Position numbers and translations under genes: made by a program
Shown: in pieces, positions 49,501-61,843 of the stretch
Layout of the letters: each line of letters starts with the position of its first letter
Numbering within the stretch: position 1 is the stretch's first letter
DNA from: Pomacea canaliculata
Lineage: Eukaryota; Mollusca; Gastropoda; Architaenioglossa; Ampullariidae
NCBI RefSeq assembly: GCF_003073045.1
Contig: NC_037593.1
Location: forward strand, 7,307,525 to 7,371,524
Length of the DNA: 64,000 nucleotides
Direction: 5' to 3'
Notes under the pieces: generated by a model
The model's input: only the letters and a program-made list of their open reading frames with translations
What the model was told of the DNA's origin: nothing
The model's database searches: none

Positions 49501-51115
49501 TCTAAGCTAGGTTTTGTGATAAAGCAGTTGTTTGGTTTGTTTGTTTTTTTTTTTGTTTTTGTTTTTTGTTTTTGTTTTGTGCTATTGTGATGTTAAAAAA
49601 AATAGTGGATGAGAAGGGAGAGAGAAATTTTTGTACAAATTTAGACTGTTTTAGTAATACAGGATTTCATTGTTAACAATGTGAACATTAGCTATATCAT
49701 TCATCTTGGCTGTTTCGGATGGAGGAAGAGTTGTAAAATTTGCTTATACTGTATGATTATTAACACTGTTTACAGAAACAATACATTTTTTTGATCAGTC
49801 TAAAGTGTGATTATCAGTCTATAGAGAAAGAGTTTGAAACCGTCTCTTAGTAGATTAACCGTGATTACCTTCACACTGCCTAATTGTTTAATATCTAGTA
49901 ATCAACTGAGCTGCGAAAGGCATTATGTATAGACATTACCTTTGTATAACACATTTTTCATGGTGTTGGCTTCATCAAGTAAACTTCATGATTTAAACAA
50001 AATCACTGCACTTTGATGGAGAGAGAGAGGGACTGCTTAACATTTTGCTTTTTTTTTTTTTTAAAGGGCAGTGTATGATCTCTTTGCTAGCATCTGAGCT
50101 TCATAGTGCAATGATGTAGATCAAATCAGTTCTGCGTGTACTACAGCCTAACATGTATGTTGTTTTGTTATTTTTAAGAATGAGTCATATTTCAGATAGG
50201 CAGCAGATGCCCACTTCTAAAATAAATGCCGTTGTCGAGCTCACACTTTTTAAAAAGCTGAAAGAGGTTTGGTTGCAAATATATATGAACCTTACCAATT
50301 TCTTTATACTTTGCAAAAGGTCTGTGAATATTCAGACATTTTTTACGCGCCACTATGTTCTTTTTCAAAATGCATCAGATCTTATTGTGTTACTGGGTGA
50401 GACGAGCAGAGAAGATTAGTTAGGAAGTTCCCCTACACGTAGAAATAAGTCTGTGTGTGTGGCTTAGTGAAGCTTAGTCCAGATTTTAATTCAGCCATCT
50501 GTTTTGTCTCATGCCCTGGCTTTGGTGTAGCAATCATTATTATTTCTTACTGTGCATTGACAGTTACATTAAATTGTTCCGCAGAGTAACATCTGCTGCT
50601 GGAATTAATATATGGTCTCAGTTTCTAGTCTGCACTCTTGATGAAATTCTTCTTTTATCTAAAGTGTTGATGCATTATCTTTAATTAAAACAAATGAAAC
50701 CTTGAGATCAGAGAAAAAAAGAAAACTGGATGTGTACATACTGTAGATTTTTTATGGATTCTATGAACACACACACAATAGCTTTATAAGGTGCAAGTTA
50801 ATATTTGTAACTAATAATTAAACTGTTAATAAATGGCTTGTTTTGCTGCCCAGTATACTCAAATAATAGACCAGAATACGAGCAAGGTCGCATATCATAA
50901 TACTGAGGGTGACTCGTTGGCTATTATATAAATTTTCTCACTTGTATTATTTAGTTTGTGCTTTATTGAAATTTTGCAGCAAATCAGTGGTTGTGTTTCT
51001 GTATTAGTGCTGTGCTTTCTTATATGTATCAATACATACTTGTTACCTTCCATACATTCCAAAGTTGTATCTTTGTAGAAAATATTAATAATCTAATTTT
51101 TGCAGAAATAAAGTT
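46519..51115 (+). other. MAGUK 3' region with several poly(A) signals
   Basis: No coding exon is seen in these 4.6 kb. AATAAA hexamers on the plus strand occur at 47123, about 48268, 48454, 49073, 49278, 50829 and 51107. The first would give a 0.6-kb 3'UTR and the last about 4.6 kb. Poly-T runs at 47922-47939 and 49540-49580 are simple repeats. Which site is used cannot be told from sequence. Confidence 0.4.
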
Positions 51116-51231
51116 GTAAGCTATAAAATTTACAAGTTTATTGGTTTTTTTATGATCGCCTTTGTATTGAAATAGAGGTACTACCAGAGTAGTTTGCATT
51201 GGTTTATCAGGTTCAGGCCCTAATAGATCAT

Positions 51232-51290
51232 TTAGCACCTGTCACCAATACAGTGATGATTGGATGCCCTGGGTTCAGATCTTGTCTTGC
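51232..51290 (+). repeat. tRNA-derived SINE-like fragment
   Basis: A-box-like GCACCTGTCACCA and B-box-like CCTGGGTTCAGATCTTG are in the same order as in the minus-strand copy at 7147-7212. It sits in the gap between the convergent 3' ends of the MAGUK and TMED2 genes. Confidence 0.5.
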
Positions 51291-52410
51291 CTTAGCTGTT
51301 GACTTGATGTAAAAACCATTCTCCACTGTTTCTCTGACTCTGGTAAGATTTAACTTTCTCTTTACTTTCCCTCACTCAGGCACTTCATCTGACCACTTTC
51401 CAAGGCAGTCGAGTGGCACACCTGCCATTATCACTTGTTGATTTTAGGAGTGAAAAGTGCCTCTATCTCAAGGTGATTTCACACTGTGAAGGAGTAGGAG
51501 AGGTGTGGGAGAAGGGTTGCTGCTCTGTGACACCGCAGGTGTTGGTTTACTGTTGGTGGTTCGCTCTTTTCCTAGTTGCCAGATCACCTATGTTGCCCAA
51601 GACTTCTATTTAGTTTTAGTAGTTTATTCTGTTTCTACTGCTTTAATGACCTTGGAATTGTTTCAGTTTTCTTTATCACTGTTTTCGTTTTTTTAAACCT
51701 GATATTTGTACAGTTTGCTGCCTTCTTTACCATCTCCGTATAGTTTTTTCTTTTTTGGGGGTTTAAGCTATTAAGTTGTTCTGTGTTTGACTAAAGGAAT
51801 CCCCTATTTCCTTTTTTCAAAGATATTTTCAAATTATATATTTATGCTAGGTAACAGTCTATTTTATTTATCCAAATTCTAAGACTTTTGTTTTGGATTT
51901 TAATTGCTTTAAGGGAACGTTATCCAGCTTGTGCTTTGTCGATTGTCACTGATCCTACACAATCAGTACCACAAACCATTCAAACTTTCTATCCTCTGTG
52001 CATGTGGATAAATAGGATGCTTTGCAAGAACAAAAACCAGACATTAATATTCATTTCTTCTAAATTTTTCTGTATTATTTTCATTAAAACATCTAAATTC
52101 ATCCACAGACTTAACATTTAAGCTCTCTAACGCATATACCCCCCACTGCACAGGAGCTAGTTCTTTCCAAGGCATTTACATCTTTCTGATTAAAACAGCA
52201 CTGTAAGCAGTTCAAAACAGACCTCTTGCAGTCCTCAACAAAAATGAACATTTGAAACATGGCAGTTCCTTCTTGATAATTATGTGAACAATACATTTTA
52301 GAAGTAACACTTTGATAAAACACTGTTGTGATCAACTGGTTTGCCAATTTTTATTAACTGAAGATTTACCCCAACACACACACACACACAATCACAGTGC
52401 AATTCATGCT
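51291..52410. other. Intergenic gap between convergent genes
   Basis: No supported gene. A CA microsatellite of about eight units lies at 52375-52390. The short ORFs here have no recognisable similarity. Confidence 0.5.
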
Positions 52411-53820
52411 GTTTAATTATTTTATTTTATTTTTTTCTGCAACATTTACAGATATTCTATGATCATGCAAGCTGAAACATGACTACAATTTGAACACTCA
52501 AGAATACAAAGCATATATTGCTAACTTATAATAAATAAAACTATATGTATCAAAAGTAATGCTGAACTGTTCTTAATGATCAGTACTTTTTAAGCATAAC
52601 TGATAATCCCAGAATTTCCTCTTATTAAACAATAGACTGAAGGTTAATTTCTTTTACTATTCTCTGCTCATGAGATCACTTAAAATGTTACCCTACATCC
52701 ACAAAACAAGTTCAGGTTTCTTCCAGCACATAATAAAATGAAATGCCAGGAAAATTTTGACATCCTGGTCAAAACCACATTTCTCATCGCTGTAACTATC
52801 TTCTACTAATTCATGGTCTGGAACAATGACCACTTCTACTCTTCCATCCATACTTTATGAAAATGTATAAAACAATTTCCAATAATCAAAACAACCTTTC
52901 TCATTCTCAGACACACACAATTTCATTCATTTCAAGTATTTCACAGAAGCAAACAGGTTGTAAATGCTAGGGACATAAACACGGGCAGAAAAAGGATTTT
53001 TGTAAGAGTCTAATGGTGTGCACAATGATGGCAAGACACAAGTTCCTGACACAATGGCAGTATACCCTTGCAATATTGTTGATACAAATTATTGCATCAT
53101 TGCCTGCACCAGCAACTTGGAATAATCACCGTGACCATTGAGAATATGATGCAAAGAGCCTGGACATTGTATGACAATGATGGTAATTAATGCCAACACA
53201 TAGCAGTCATCGTAGCAATGACAAAGATCTTTCAAATTATAAGTAAGCTTACTGATCTGTGCAATTCAAGTTTATTTTGGTTGAAAGAAAGTGTGTAACG
53301 CAGAACACCCTGAACACCCAGTTCAAGCACATAACAGGTGTTTATCTTGGAACAGGTAAAGGGTAGAAATAACTATGCATTTTAGAATTTATGTGGAAAT
53401 GACTTTAAAAATGTTTTTATAGAAAACAAAAAGGAGAAAAAGGTCCTCATCATTAAGGCACATGGTCTTTGGCTAGTCTGATTCAAGACCACTAGAAACA
53501 AAAGTTTTTGTTTTTGCCAATCTAACAAAACTTTTGTAGCTTCACTAATGTATCTCTAGACTTGTTCATAAACCAAAATAAATTTAAAAAGACAACCAAT
53601 TATTCCGAGGAAAATTATGACATATTTCTAAAAATATTTTTACATCAGAAAAATGTTGCCACTCCTAATCTTTTATATTAAGACAGACATCAGAAAGAAG
53701 TCCAAACCCATCAGTCCACTAAAATGCAAAGGTATTGAGATAATGGATGGTGACAATGTGTGACAGAAGTTAATGATGATGAATAAAACAAAAAAGATGT
53801 AATTTACTAATAATTTAAAT
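52411..53820 (-). other. TMED2 3'UTR (inferred)
   Basis: AT-rich sequence without exons follows the TMED2 stop. The minus strand carries overlapping AATAAA-type signals in the AAATAAAATAAAATAATT stretch near 52413-52432, giving a 3'UTR of about 1.4 kb. This is an inference from hexamers only. Confidence 0.4.
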
Positions 53821-56165
53821 TCAGACAACACGTCTAACTTCAAAGAAGCGCTTGAGATAATAGACTTGGCCTAGGGACATAGCTACCAGAACCAGAGCTT
53901 CAAAGAAGGCCCACAGCACCACTCGAGAGTTGGTGTTGTCATTGACTGAAAAACAAAAAGGTGCAAAAAATAAATTTTGCATCTCAATAATTAACAACAC
54001 AATTTCCAATACACATAAAGTATGCAAGCATAATCATGTAACTGTTATACACATGAGTGCATGAATAATCATTTACATATGTAGGTAAAAATGCATGTGT
54101 ATATATGTATGTGTGTATATCTTTTCTGATCATTATGCTTGAACATAATACATGTATATGCCATTAAATATCATGCTCCTTTTTCAAGCTGCTGTACAAA
54201 CAGTGGTAACTAGTGTTGATCATCGATTTAGTGCTGCTAGGGTGGAGTTAGTGGACACATTTTAATTACAGTGTCAAGCATTGAGCAACAAGCCAATATT
54301 TAAATTCATGATTTTCTTAACCACATCTTACAAAGGTAGGTAATAAATGTGACAGTGCTCTGAGTCAGAAAATAAATGGTGTTTATTCTCACAAAGAAGG
54401 ATGATTAACCCTTATATTCTTATTCAATTTTGAACTTACTTGCTCTGTGAATGCGTTCTCGAACCTCCATGTATTCCTGTTCATGCTTGGCTCCTGTCAG
54501 TGCTGTTGACAGCTGATTCACCATTTCTGCAAGTTTGTTGTGGTTGGCTGCAAGTTTAAAAGTGGTGCAATCTATATCATTTCTATCCATTTTAACCTTT
54601 ATTAACATTGTATTATTTCTCTGTTCCTTGGATTGAGATTTAGTTAATCTCTGTCAAGCTTATATTCCAAGATCTGACAACCAATCACTGATCTATGCTA
54701 GACAATAAAGTTTACAGCCCTCATGGAACAGAGATTTTATCTAACAATCTGAAACGAAGGCCCTGAGTGCTTGCTACTAACAGCTGCATACAGATGTTTT
54801 GAAAATTATTTACTCAAGAATTCCCTCAAATGATCTAGGGAAGAAACATCTGCAAAAACTGGAATAAATGCTTTAAATGGTTACATACTATGAATTTTTT
54901 TTTTTATTTGATGTCGTGGCTGGAGTTAAGGACACAATCTTTCATTAAACAGAAAAAATAAAATTACCATAAGCCTTACATATACCTTTCAGTATTAAAT
55001 TGCAACTTACCATCACCTTCCATATCCCCTTGTTGCTTTGGCTTTTCACCAGTGTCCATAGAGAACATCACAATTTTGGGTGTCATTGTTGACATCTGGT
55101 TGCTGAAGCAGTATTTGTAAATTCCATCTATGTGTGCAGCAAATGTGTACTTGCCATTGGATTCACGATCACCTGAGTGAATGAGCTTGCCATCTGGTCC
55201 ATAGATCTAAATTAGCATAAAACCAATTGAAAATTTTAAGCCACTATATTCCAGCAAATCACTCTCATAAACAACTTTTGTTTAGGAGAGTTAATCATGT
55301 ATTGACATAGATTCTTTTAAGCATCATGACATACACCCTGAAACTGGAAAAACTCTAACTGTAAATCTAGCCCTTTCTCTGGTTTGATTCCTGAGTCTTC
55401 CTAAATAAAAGCATTTTTCTTCCCTATCCTCTTGCCACCACACATGCCCACACAGTGTACATAACTGTATGCACAAACCTTTAAAAAACATTAATCAACC
55501 CTCTGAAAACATTTATGTCATTAGAAAACAATTAATACTTCCTTCCTGAACTATTACAACTGGTAAAGAGATTTTATGAGAAGAGACAAAATTTCTGTGA
55601 ATTGTACTGGATCTGTTCTGTCATGTTTGAATGAACATAAGACAGTAAAAAAAAAAATGCTGTTTTTATTTTTACAAACAGGACTGTCTACGGTATGCCG
55701 ATTCTGTATAGTGTTCTGATACATCTGTGTATTAGATATATTGTTTCGACTACCGAGTTTACTGTATACATGAATGAGTGATGATAGTTGTTGTAATACA
55801 CAGGAAATCACTACCAGCATTGATAGCATTGCCGGTTTCTCTGATTCAGACTAAGAGTTTGATTTTTACGAACACATATTTCCTAGGTCTTTAAAAGGTT
55901 TCCTCGTGTATGTTGACATACATAGACACAAAATTAAAGAGTAGCACCTTAGTCGTTAGCAGGCATAAATAATATTTACCTTAACATCGATATCAAGAAA
56001 TCCACCTTCTGCTACTTCGAACATAAGACTCATTTTCGTTCCTGAAGTCACTTTGTCAAAGAAACATTCTTCAGCATGAGCATCAATGTGGACAAAATAC
56101 GCACTATTTAAACAAAACAGAGCACTGAATAACAAAACCGGTAGAAAATACCTAGCGTAAGACAT
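53821..56165 (-). CDS. TMED2: TMED2, p24-family cargo receptor (p24 beta)
   Basis: Type I membrane protein cycling between ER and Golgi. It takes part in COPI and COPII vesicle formation and in cargo selection, including GPI-anchored proteins. Four exons join in phase: 56165-55980, 55206-55011, 54547-54440 and 53945-53821, giving 204 aa (vertebrate TMED2 is 201). Residues 1-22 are a signal peptide. The GOLD domain follows, with [25 protein letters not shown] and the cysteine pair Cys34/Cys95. A coiled-coil segment contains [16 protein letters not shown]. One membrane helix (about 172-194) is followed by the cytosolic tail [10 protein letters not shown], with the Phe-Phe coat-binding motif and C-terminal Val-Val. 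All introns are GT-AG. The ATG at 56165 is the first Met and gives a proper signal peptide. Confidence 0.96.
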
Positions 56166-57387
56166 GACGGCTAAGGTTCAGAATCTGATAGCGTAGTCAG
56201 CCACAAGCTTGCCACGTACAGTTGCATTGAGCATGCGCAGGACAGCGCCGCAGCAAAGATCGGAAAGTAGGATTGGACTAGGCTTTAGACGCAGTCCGGT
56301 AAAATACTTGTCGGCAAAGCAGTGATCGATCGTTCGATCACCTCCCGTCTCAGAAGGGTATACGTTACTTTTCGTCATTAACTGACCACTCACCTGTACG
56401 TACACAACTTTAAAATGTGAGTGCAGTGATACATATAATGCTGTGAACATTAGCTCTCTGTGTGTGTTTATATATATATACACGACGTTATTAAATGACA
56501 AACTGATACATGTATTGGAAAATAATTCACAATTACAATTAATGATTAATGCAAGGGGTCCAGAGAGGTTGTCTGGGACCCACCAGCACCTCCTACCCAC
56601 TCACACGTCAACGGACACCTCCAACACCTCCATATATCTGCGATTGACAGGGAGGAGCGCTCGGTTTTGTTATGTAACATCAACCGCTACAGTGATGTAA
56701 TCGGCTGGTCCACCCTGATCGTCGTCCTCCCTTATCCTTCTCTTATTTGTTACACAAGGGTTGTAGGGCCCTTGACAACTGTCACCGTGTTCAGCCAACC
56801 ATGCATGGCTTTCATCACGTACGGTCTGGGGAAGTCGATCGAGTGTCGCTGGTCAAAGGGTACTCAAACTGCCTGAGGCACCTCTTATATATATATACCA
56901 CCGACACCTGTACTGTTGGGTTTTACACCCGATATCAAAAAGACTTTTACTTGTTATAATCTTAAAGGTTAAATATCTTAATCAATTCTCCCCTCATAGT
57001 ACAAAATCACTTCCATTCCCGGCCACTCCCAACAACCAAACCAACCATGCAACCAGTTGGCTAGAAAATCTATTGGCGGTGGTGGCAAGGCGGGAGATGT
57101 GGGGTAAACCAAGTTCAAGTTTTTACTTCTTGCGTTGATCATTTTGGGCAACAAACCACTGAACACAAAGAATGCCATAAACTCTTCATCCTAGACCTTA
57201 ATCCCGCCCCTGTCCCGCCACCCCAAGTACCCCGCAGGCATTTGCGCTAATCATGAGCAACACTCCTAAGCAGCTATACCCGACTGCTTCACACCCCGAC
57301 CTACTGGGCGTTACCCAACATCTCACCAATAGGTGGAAGCACCTATAGCTCCTCCTCCCAGACCTACCAACTTTCTGTCTTTTGGGG
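56166..57387. other. TMED2 upstream region and intergenic DNA
   Basis: The TMED2 start side contains GC-richer sequence with GCATGCGC (about 56232-56239), similar to an NRF1 core, compatible with a TATA-less promoter. The 140-codon ORF at 56178-56600 on the minus strand has no recognisable domain and overlaps this promoter region. No other gene is supported before the TATA box at 57388. Confidence 0.4.
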
Positions 57388-57394
57388 TATAAAT
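57388..57394 (+). promoter_or_regulatory. TATA box of candidate small gene
   Basis: TATAAAT preceded by a G-run (TTTGGGG), placing transcription start near 57410-57425. An E-box-containing stretch (ACGTACCACGTCCACGTG) lies within the first 40 transcribed bases. A splice donor (CACCTT followed by GTAAGTG) ends exon 1 at 57476, and there is no ATG between the predicted start and the donor. Confidence 0.5.
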
Positions 57395-58252
57395 GACCGG
57401 GTAGCTCATCACGTACCACGTCCACGTGCAAGAACGTTTGCAAAGATACAGTCATCTTCGTTTGGACTTGCACCTTGTAAGTGTTGATATTTATTTTAAT
57501 TGGATATTTACTAGAGTTAACTAGAGTATTATACCTGACGTATCCTTATAGGGTAATTGTATCAATTTATATTGAAATCAATATTCGATGTTTAAAAAAG
57601 AAGTTATTTTTAGGCAGTGTTCTTTAGTGATACCGATCGAAATTCGTGAGATTATTAAAAACACTTCCAAAAGTACTTCAACTCAATTTTATTTAATATT
57701 AAGCATTCAGCAGACTGCCTAGCTGTTTATAGTCAGAAGTGAATTAAAGCCGAACTCGATCGAGTCTGCAATATTCTTAATTTCTTAAAGGACTTATGGG
57801 TGATTTATCACACTGTGGCACTTTCTCAACTTTGAGAAAATAACTCTATTTGTTGATAAACTCTATAAAACATCGGAACTGTCGATCTTCTATTTCTTGT
57901 CAAGACCTGGTTTCCCGCTTTGTCACAAAGGTACAAATTTTCAATTCCACGCTAGCACGTGCTAACTCTGGCATTAGTTGCGAACGTTCTCGATTATCTA
58001 AGGGTAACGCACGTGGGGTTCCCCTCCCAATTTTTGTAAAAGCTTAAAATTATATTTTTTTCGTGACGAACCAATGACAACGATCTGTTTATCATCTAGC
58101 AACAACTTTATGCCTTATTTCATGCTAGCATTACTTTATCTATTGTCTTTTATCGTTCCATGGAAAACTATACAGTCTGTGTCATAAGGAGCTGGTCTGG
58201 TTTTGAACAAATGTTATTTTTTGTGTTTTTATTTCTAGGAATTCTGCGTGAC

Positions 58253-58447
58253 ATGGAGGCTGTCGATGAAAACAACAACAATGTCGACGATAACAATAAT
58301 ATTGAAGGGTATGTAAACCAAAACGAAGTGCAGGCTGTAGTCGGCGTGAATATGAACCACCTCACACGCGGTCAGCACGTTTCTGGAACATTCACCACGC
58401 GCCCGGCGTCGTATAACTGGAGCGGAAGTGACGAACAATTGGGATAA
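58253..58447 (+). CDS. Candidate 64-aa unknown protein (two-exon gene)
   Basis: The TATA box at 57388 and donor at 57476/57477 pair with an acceptor (TTTTATTTCTAG) ending at 58238. Exon 2 starts at 58239, and its first ATG, at 58253, is also the first ATG of the predicted transcript. The product is acidic and Asn-rich at the start (EAVDENNNNVDDNNN), then QAVVGVNMNHLTRGQHVSG, and ends in a Trp-containing tail (YNWSGSDEQLG). There is no signal peptide or membrane segment, and I recognise no family. A 3'UTR with TTATTATTATTATTAAAC near 58678-58695 follows. It might instead be the 5' end of a larger gene or a transposon-related transcript. Confidence 0.4.
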   Translation: MEAVDENNNNVDDNNNIEGYVNQNEVQAVVGVNMNHLTRGQHVSGTFTTRPASYNWSGSDEQLG

Positions 58448-58740
58448 GGGTCGCTTCCTGTGGTCACCAGTAGCAGTTGCCTTGGCGACGTCGAGCTCAT
58501 CGAAGAAAATACAGGGAAAATGGTGGCACGATGTTGTATAGTGTGAAATGTGGAAATTATGGAGGGAAGACCAGGGCGAAAGATTATACTGACGTGAAAA
58601 CCAAACACACGAGTGTTTGAAAATGAATCGATTTATTGTGAATTTGTGTACATAAGTATATTAATTTTTTATAATATTATTATTATTATTAAACGAGTTT
58701 AAATTGATAAAAAGCGTTTCAATTTGTTTTTGTACACTTT
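58448..58740 (+). other. Candidate small-gene 3'UTR with RFX-like site
   Basis: GTTGCCTTGGCGAC at 58476-58489 fits the X-box pattern. Downstream AT-rich DNA with a (TTA)n run and ATTAAA at about 58688 could end the transcript. No coding potential. Confidence 0.3.
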
Positions 58741-59525
58741 CTTTCTCACGAATTTGTCAGCGGATAGAGAGAGTGCGGTGTTCTCTTTCCCCAACCTTTC
58801 TCTCTCTCTTCCCCACTCCCGGTCTCTCTTAACACACACACAACAACACAAAATGATTTCTTTTAGTGACAGAAAGGATTATACTAACACTATACTTACT
58901 ATAGTTTTACTCGTCGTCAACAAATTTAGATGTAAATAGTAAAGGACCCCGCTGAATGACAGGAGAGAAAGATCCAGGCATTTGAGATGAAATGCCTTCA
59001 AAAGAATTCTTGGGGTCTGGTCACCATCCTGATCAGTCCTCAGGAACCTCTGCTCGCCATCGCAAGGGTGGGCAAAGTACGGCCCGTCAGGCAAAATGTG
59101 AAGTGAACTTGTTTTAATAACTTTTTTATTTTAACTTTGGTTAATTTGGTTGAAAGTTAATTTATCAAATAGGATTTAGTGTGACGAATTATCAGTCCTT
59201 AACATTCTAAAAGAAAAAGTACACAAATAAACTAACTTGTCTGAGGTCTCTGATGGAGCTGTGAGAGAGCATCGGTGGCGGCTGCCTTCAGAGGAAAGAC
59301 GGTTTAAGTTTTTATTGTGAACGAATTTAAAGAGCTTCACTTTTCACATTGAATTCGGTAAGTGAGCATCATTGTGTACGCATTTCTATCCCATTTTCAC
59401 TATATAATTATCTTGTGGTCTGTTACGGACCCGCCGCATGGTTTAGAATTCTGAGACCGGCCCAAGAAGAAAAAACTCTGCTCACCCCTAGTCTAGAGGC
59501 AGAAGCTGTATATGACATCCGTTCA

Positions 59526-59605
59526 CAGGGCTGGGCGTCGGGGGTTTTCTCTGGGTACTCCAGTTTTCTTCCCCCATAATGCGAAATCACCGCAAGGTGG
59601 AAGCG
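59526..59605 (+). repeat. SINE-core-like fragment
   Basis: It contains GGGGGTTTTCTCTGGGT, then a pyrimidine block (CCAGTTTTCTTCCCCC), then ACCGCAAGGTGG. It matches the minus-strand fragment at 23028-23108 in order and spacing. Confidence 0.5.
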
Positions 59606-60660
59606 CTTTCCTACTAAATCAACCAACTGGCACGCCTACACCACATTTGCCGCAACTCATGATGCCCACACAACGACTGGAAACAGTATTGTAAACATTT
59701 TATGAATTAAAGTTGCTTGGTGTTTTCTTTACACGTTACTTTCCGTTTGGTAGATAATGATAAGATAGGTGTGTGCGTGTACGCGCGCGTGCGGGGGAAA
59801 GACAGAAAAAGGGTAGGGTGGAGAAAGGGAGGTTTTTTTTTTTTTTCTTAACCCACGTATTTCCTTTCTTAACTATTTTTCTGCGGCTTGTCGAGACACT
59901 AATTACTGAAGTACAGGCAAGAAATCTACCAAGCAAACGAGTATTATTAGAATGAAGGGTACTAAATTATTGAACACCAAGTCTATGCTATAAATAAATA
60001 GAAAATTAAATTATTTGTATATCGTCTGCATCAGCCATGCAGACACAAGACGCTTTACATGTAGGCATGGAAGCGCGTCATATTAGTTATAAATATAATA
60101 ATTAAATAATATAAATATAATACTACAATATTAATACATTATATTAATAGAAGTAGAAAACTGTTAAATTGGTGCCTTAATTGTACCTTTTTCTCTCAGG
60201 TATGAAATTACTGCAACAATTAACGATCGTAATCAAAACAATCAACAATGACTCTTGCATCTAAATACTAAGTCTCCCCTTCAAAATTCTGAGATAAAAA
60301 AAAAAATTACGAAGAAATTTAGGTGACCTTCGAAATATTACAAAGAAAATATTCACTGGATTTAAACATATTGAAACAGTCACATTGACGGTAAATGAAA
60401 CCGTCACAATTTGAAGTCCGATCCAACATAAAAGGCGAGAATTCGGAGGACAAGATTCTGCACTTATATCTTACATTCTTTTTGTTTACGGATCTATTAG
60501 GAGTAAAACATTTATAATAAGACATATTTAAATCCACATATTTTTTTTTTACAAATTCTTATTTTTAGCTTTGACGATAGTCTGAACAGGAAGCTGTTAT
60601 CTAGTCCGCAGCGGAACGTAGCCATCACGAGTGGGCGCAGCGCCTGACACAAAAGTATCG
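59606..60660. other. Intergenic DNA upstream of RILPL
   Basis: AT-rich, with a short run of TA/AAT repeats at 60080-60150 and poly-T at 59833-59846. No supported gene. Confidence 0.5.
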
Positions 60661-60790
60661 ATCCGAAGCCAATGCTCTGGTGCAGGCGCTATGTTCCTGA
60701 CCCACTTGCTTATTCCTGCTGAGCCTGATATGGAAGCTGTGCTAACCCTTTTCAATGGAGTCTCGTCGCTGCCTTTATAGTGCTCAAATA
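60661..60790 (+). promoter_or_regulatory. RILPL 5' leader with upstream ORFs
   Basis: An ATG at 60691 opens a 29-codon ORF ending in TAG at 60778-60780, ten bases before the ATG chosen for RILPL. Another ATG, at 60672, opens a short ORF ending at 60722. If these bases are transcribed, RILPL translation would depend on leaky scanning or reinitiation. An in-frame ATG at 60755 (12 codons earlier) lies inside the uORF. Confidence 0.4.
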
Positions 60791-61843
60791 ATGGCTACAG
60801 AAATATATCAGGACGTAACAGTGACTGATGTTTACGACCAAGCGGCGGGTATCGCTAGAGAGTTTGATAAACTCATAAATAATTACGGTAATGATGCTGT
60901 CACAGAATTGATGCCCAAAGTGATTCGAGCCCTAGAGCAGCTGGAATCCCTCGCTACCCGTTTTGAAAGAGACAACGATGAAATCGCGCAACTGAGGTCA
61001 ACAGTTGAGAAGCTTGAATTAGAGAAAACAGGAAAAGCGCAGGAGCGTGCTAAGTTTGAGCAGGTGAGGATTATCTATTGAGAATTGTCTATTTCTGTTC
61101 TTTGTTTCGTTTATTTTTAAGGCGCGGTCTGCTTATGAATATTTAAATAAAGACTCAATTCCAGTGAAGGGAGTGTACATCATCGATGTGCGGCATCGAC
61201 AGTCAGCACAGGTAAGGCATCCCGAAGCCGACAAGGAAGGCATATGTCATTTGGGGGATTTTGCGGTGACCTGTGATCTCTGAGCTACTTCCCTTTTTTC
61301 TTCACCCCACTTCCTCCTTCCTTTGAAGACGAGCGCATTAAAGTGCGATACTATTGAAAGTGTAATCACCGTTAAAAACTTGAGATGGTGTATACTTACA
61401 CAAATAAGTAGTTATTGGCTAGTGATAAAAAGACAAACTTCACTATTGGAAAACCATATAGTAGCCTTAAATCATACAGACTCAGACTACCACCAATGAT
61501 GACATTTTTGAATAAGGTTTTATTTCACTGGGAGAGGAAAAACTGCAAAAATTCTGTTTGACACAGGCACCAAAAAAAAAAAAAAGTTATTGTGAGGTTG
61601 GTTACTGATGGTTTGCTGATGTTGGTTTGTCTGCAAGTATTTTTTTTCCCCCTAAATTTGGTCCTGGTGTATTATTTGGACTGCTTGTACAGGAGATGGA
61701 ACAGACAGAAGAGAACTGGAAGACAGAAGTGAGAGAACTATTGACAGTGGTGGGTAAACTTCAAGAAGAGAACAAGAGGTTGAAGGAGACACTCCATTAT
61801 GAGAAGTATTCTGTAGCCGAAAAGGTTTCAGCAAAGCACCGAG
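60791..61843 (+). CDS. RILPL1: RILP-like protein (RILPL), 5' part
   Basis: RILP-family coiled-coil adaptor with an N-terminal RH1 domain. Family members bind dynein-associated or Rab partners and act in lysosome and ciliary membrane transport. Two exons are seen, 60791-61063 and 61693-61843, joined in phase 0. Exon 1 encodes VTDVYDQAAGIAREFDKLI, AVTELMPKVIRALEQLE and a heptad-rich EIAQLRSTVEKLELEK. Exon 2 encodes EENWKTEVRELLTVVGKLQ and then EENKRLKETLHYE. The RH1 domain is shared with JIP3/JIP4, but the WKTEVRELL...LQEENKRL block fits RILPL1 better. I placed exon 2's end at a strong donor (CACCGAG followed by GTATGG). An alternative is GTTTCA at 61825. The remaining exons lie beyond 64 kb, so the gene is partial. 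Confidence 0.85.

Noticed and set aside
56178..56600. 140-codon minus-strand ORF upstream of TMED2
   Set aside because: No domain, and it overlaps the TMED2 promoter region and a TATATATA run.
60791..61843. JIP3/JIP4 (also RH1-containing) as the identity of the last gene
   Set aside because: The second exon matches the RILPL pattern WKxEVxELL...LQEENKRL, and the long JIP leucine-zipper context is not seen, although exons beyond the window could change this.
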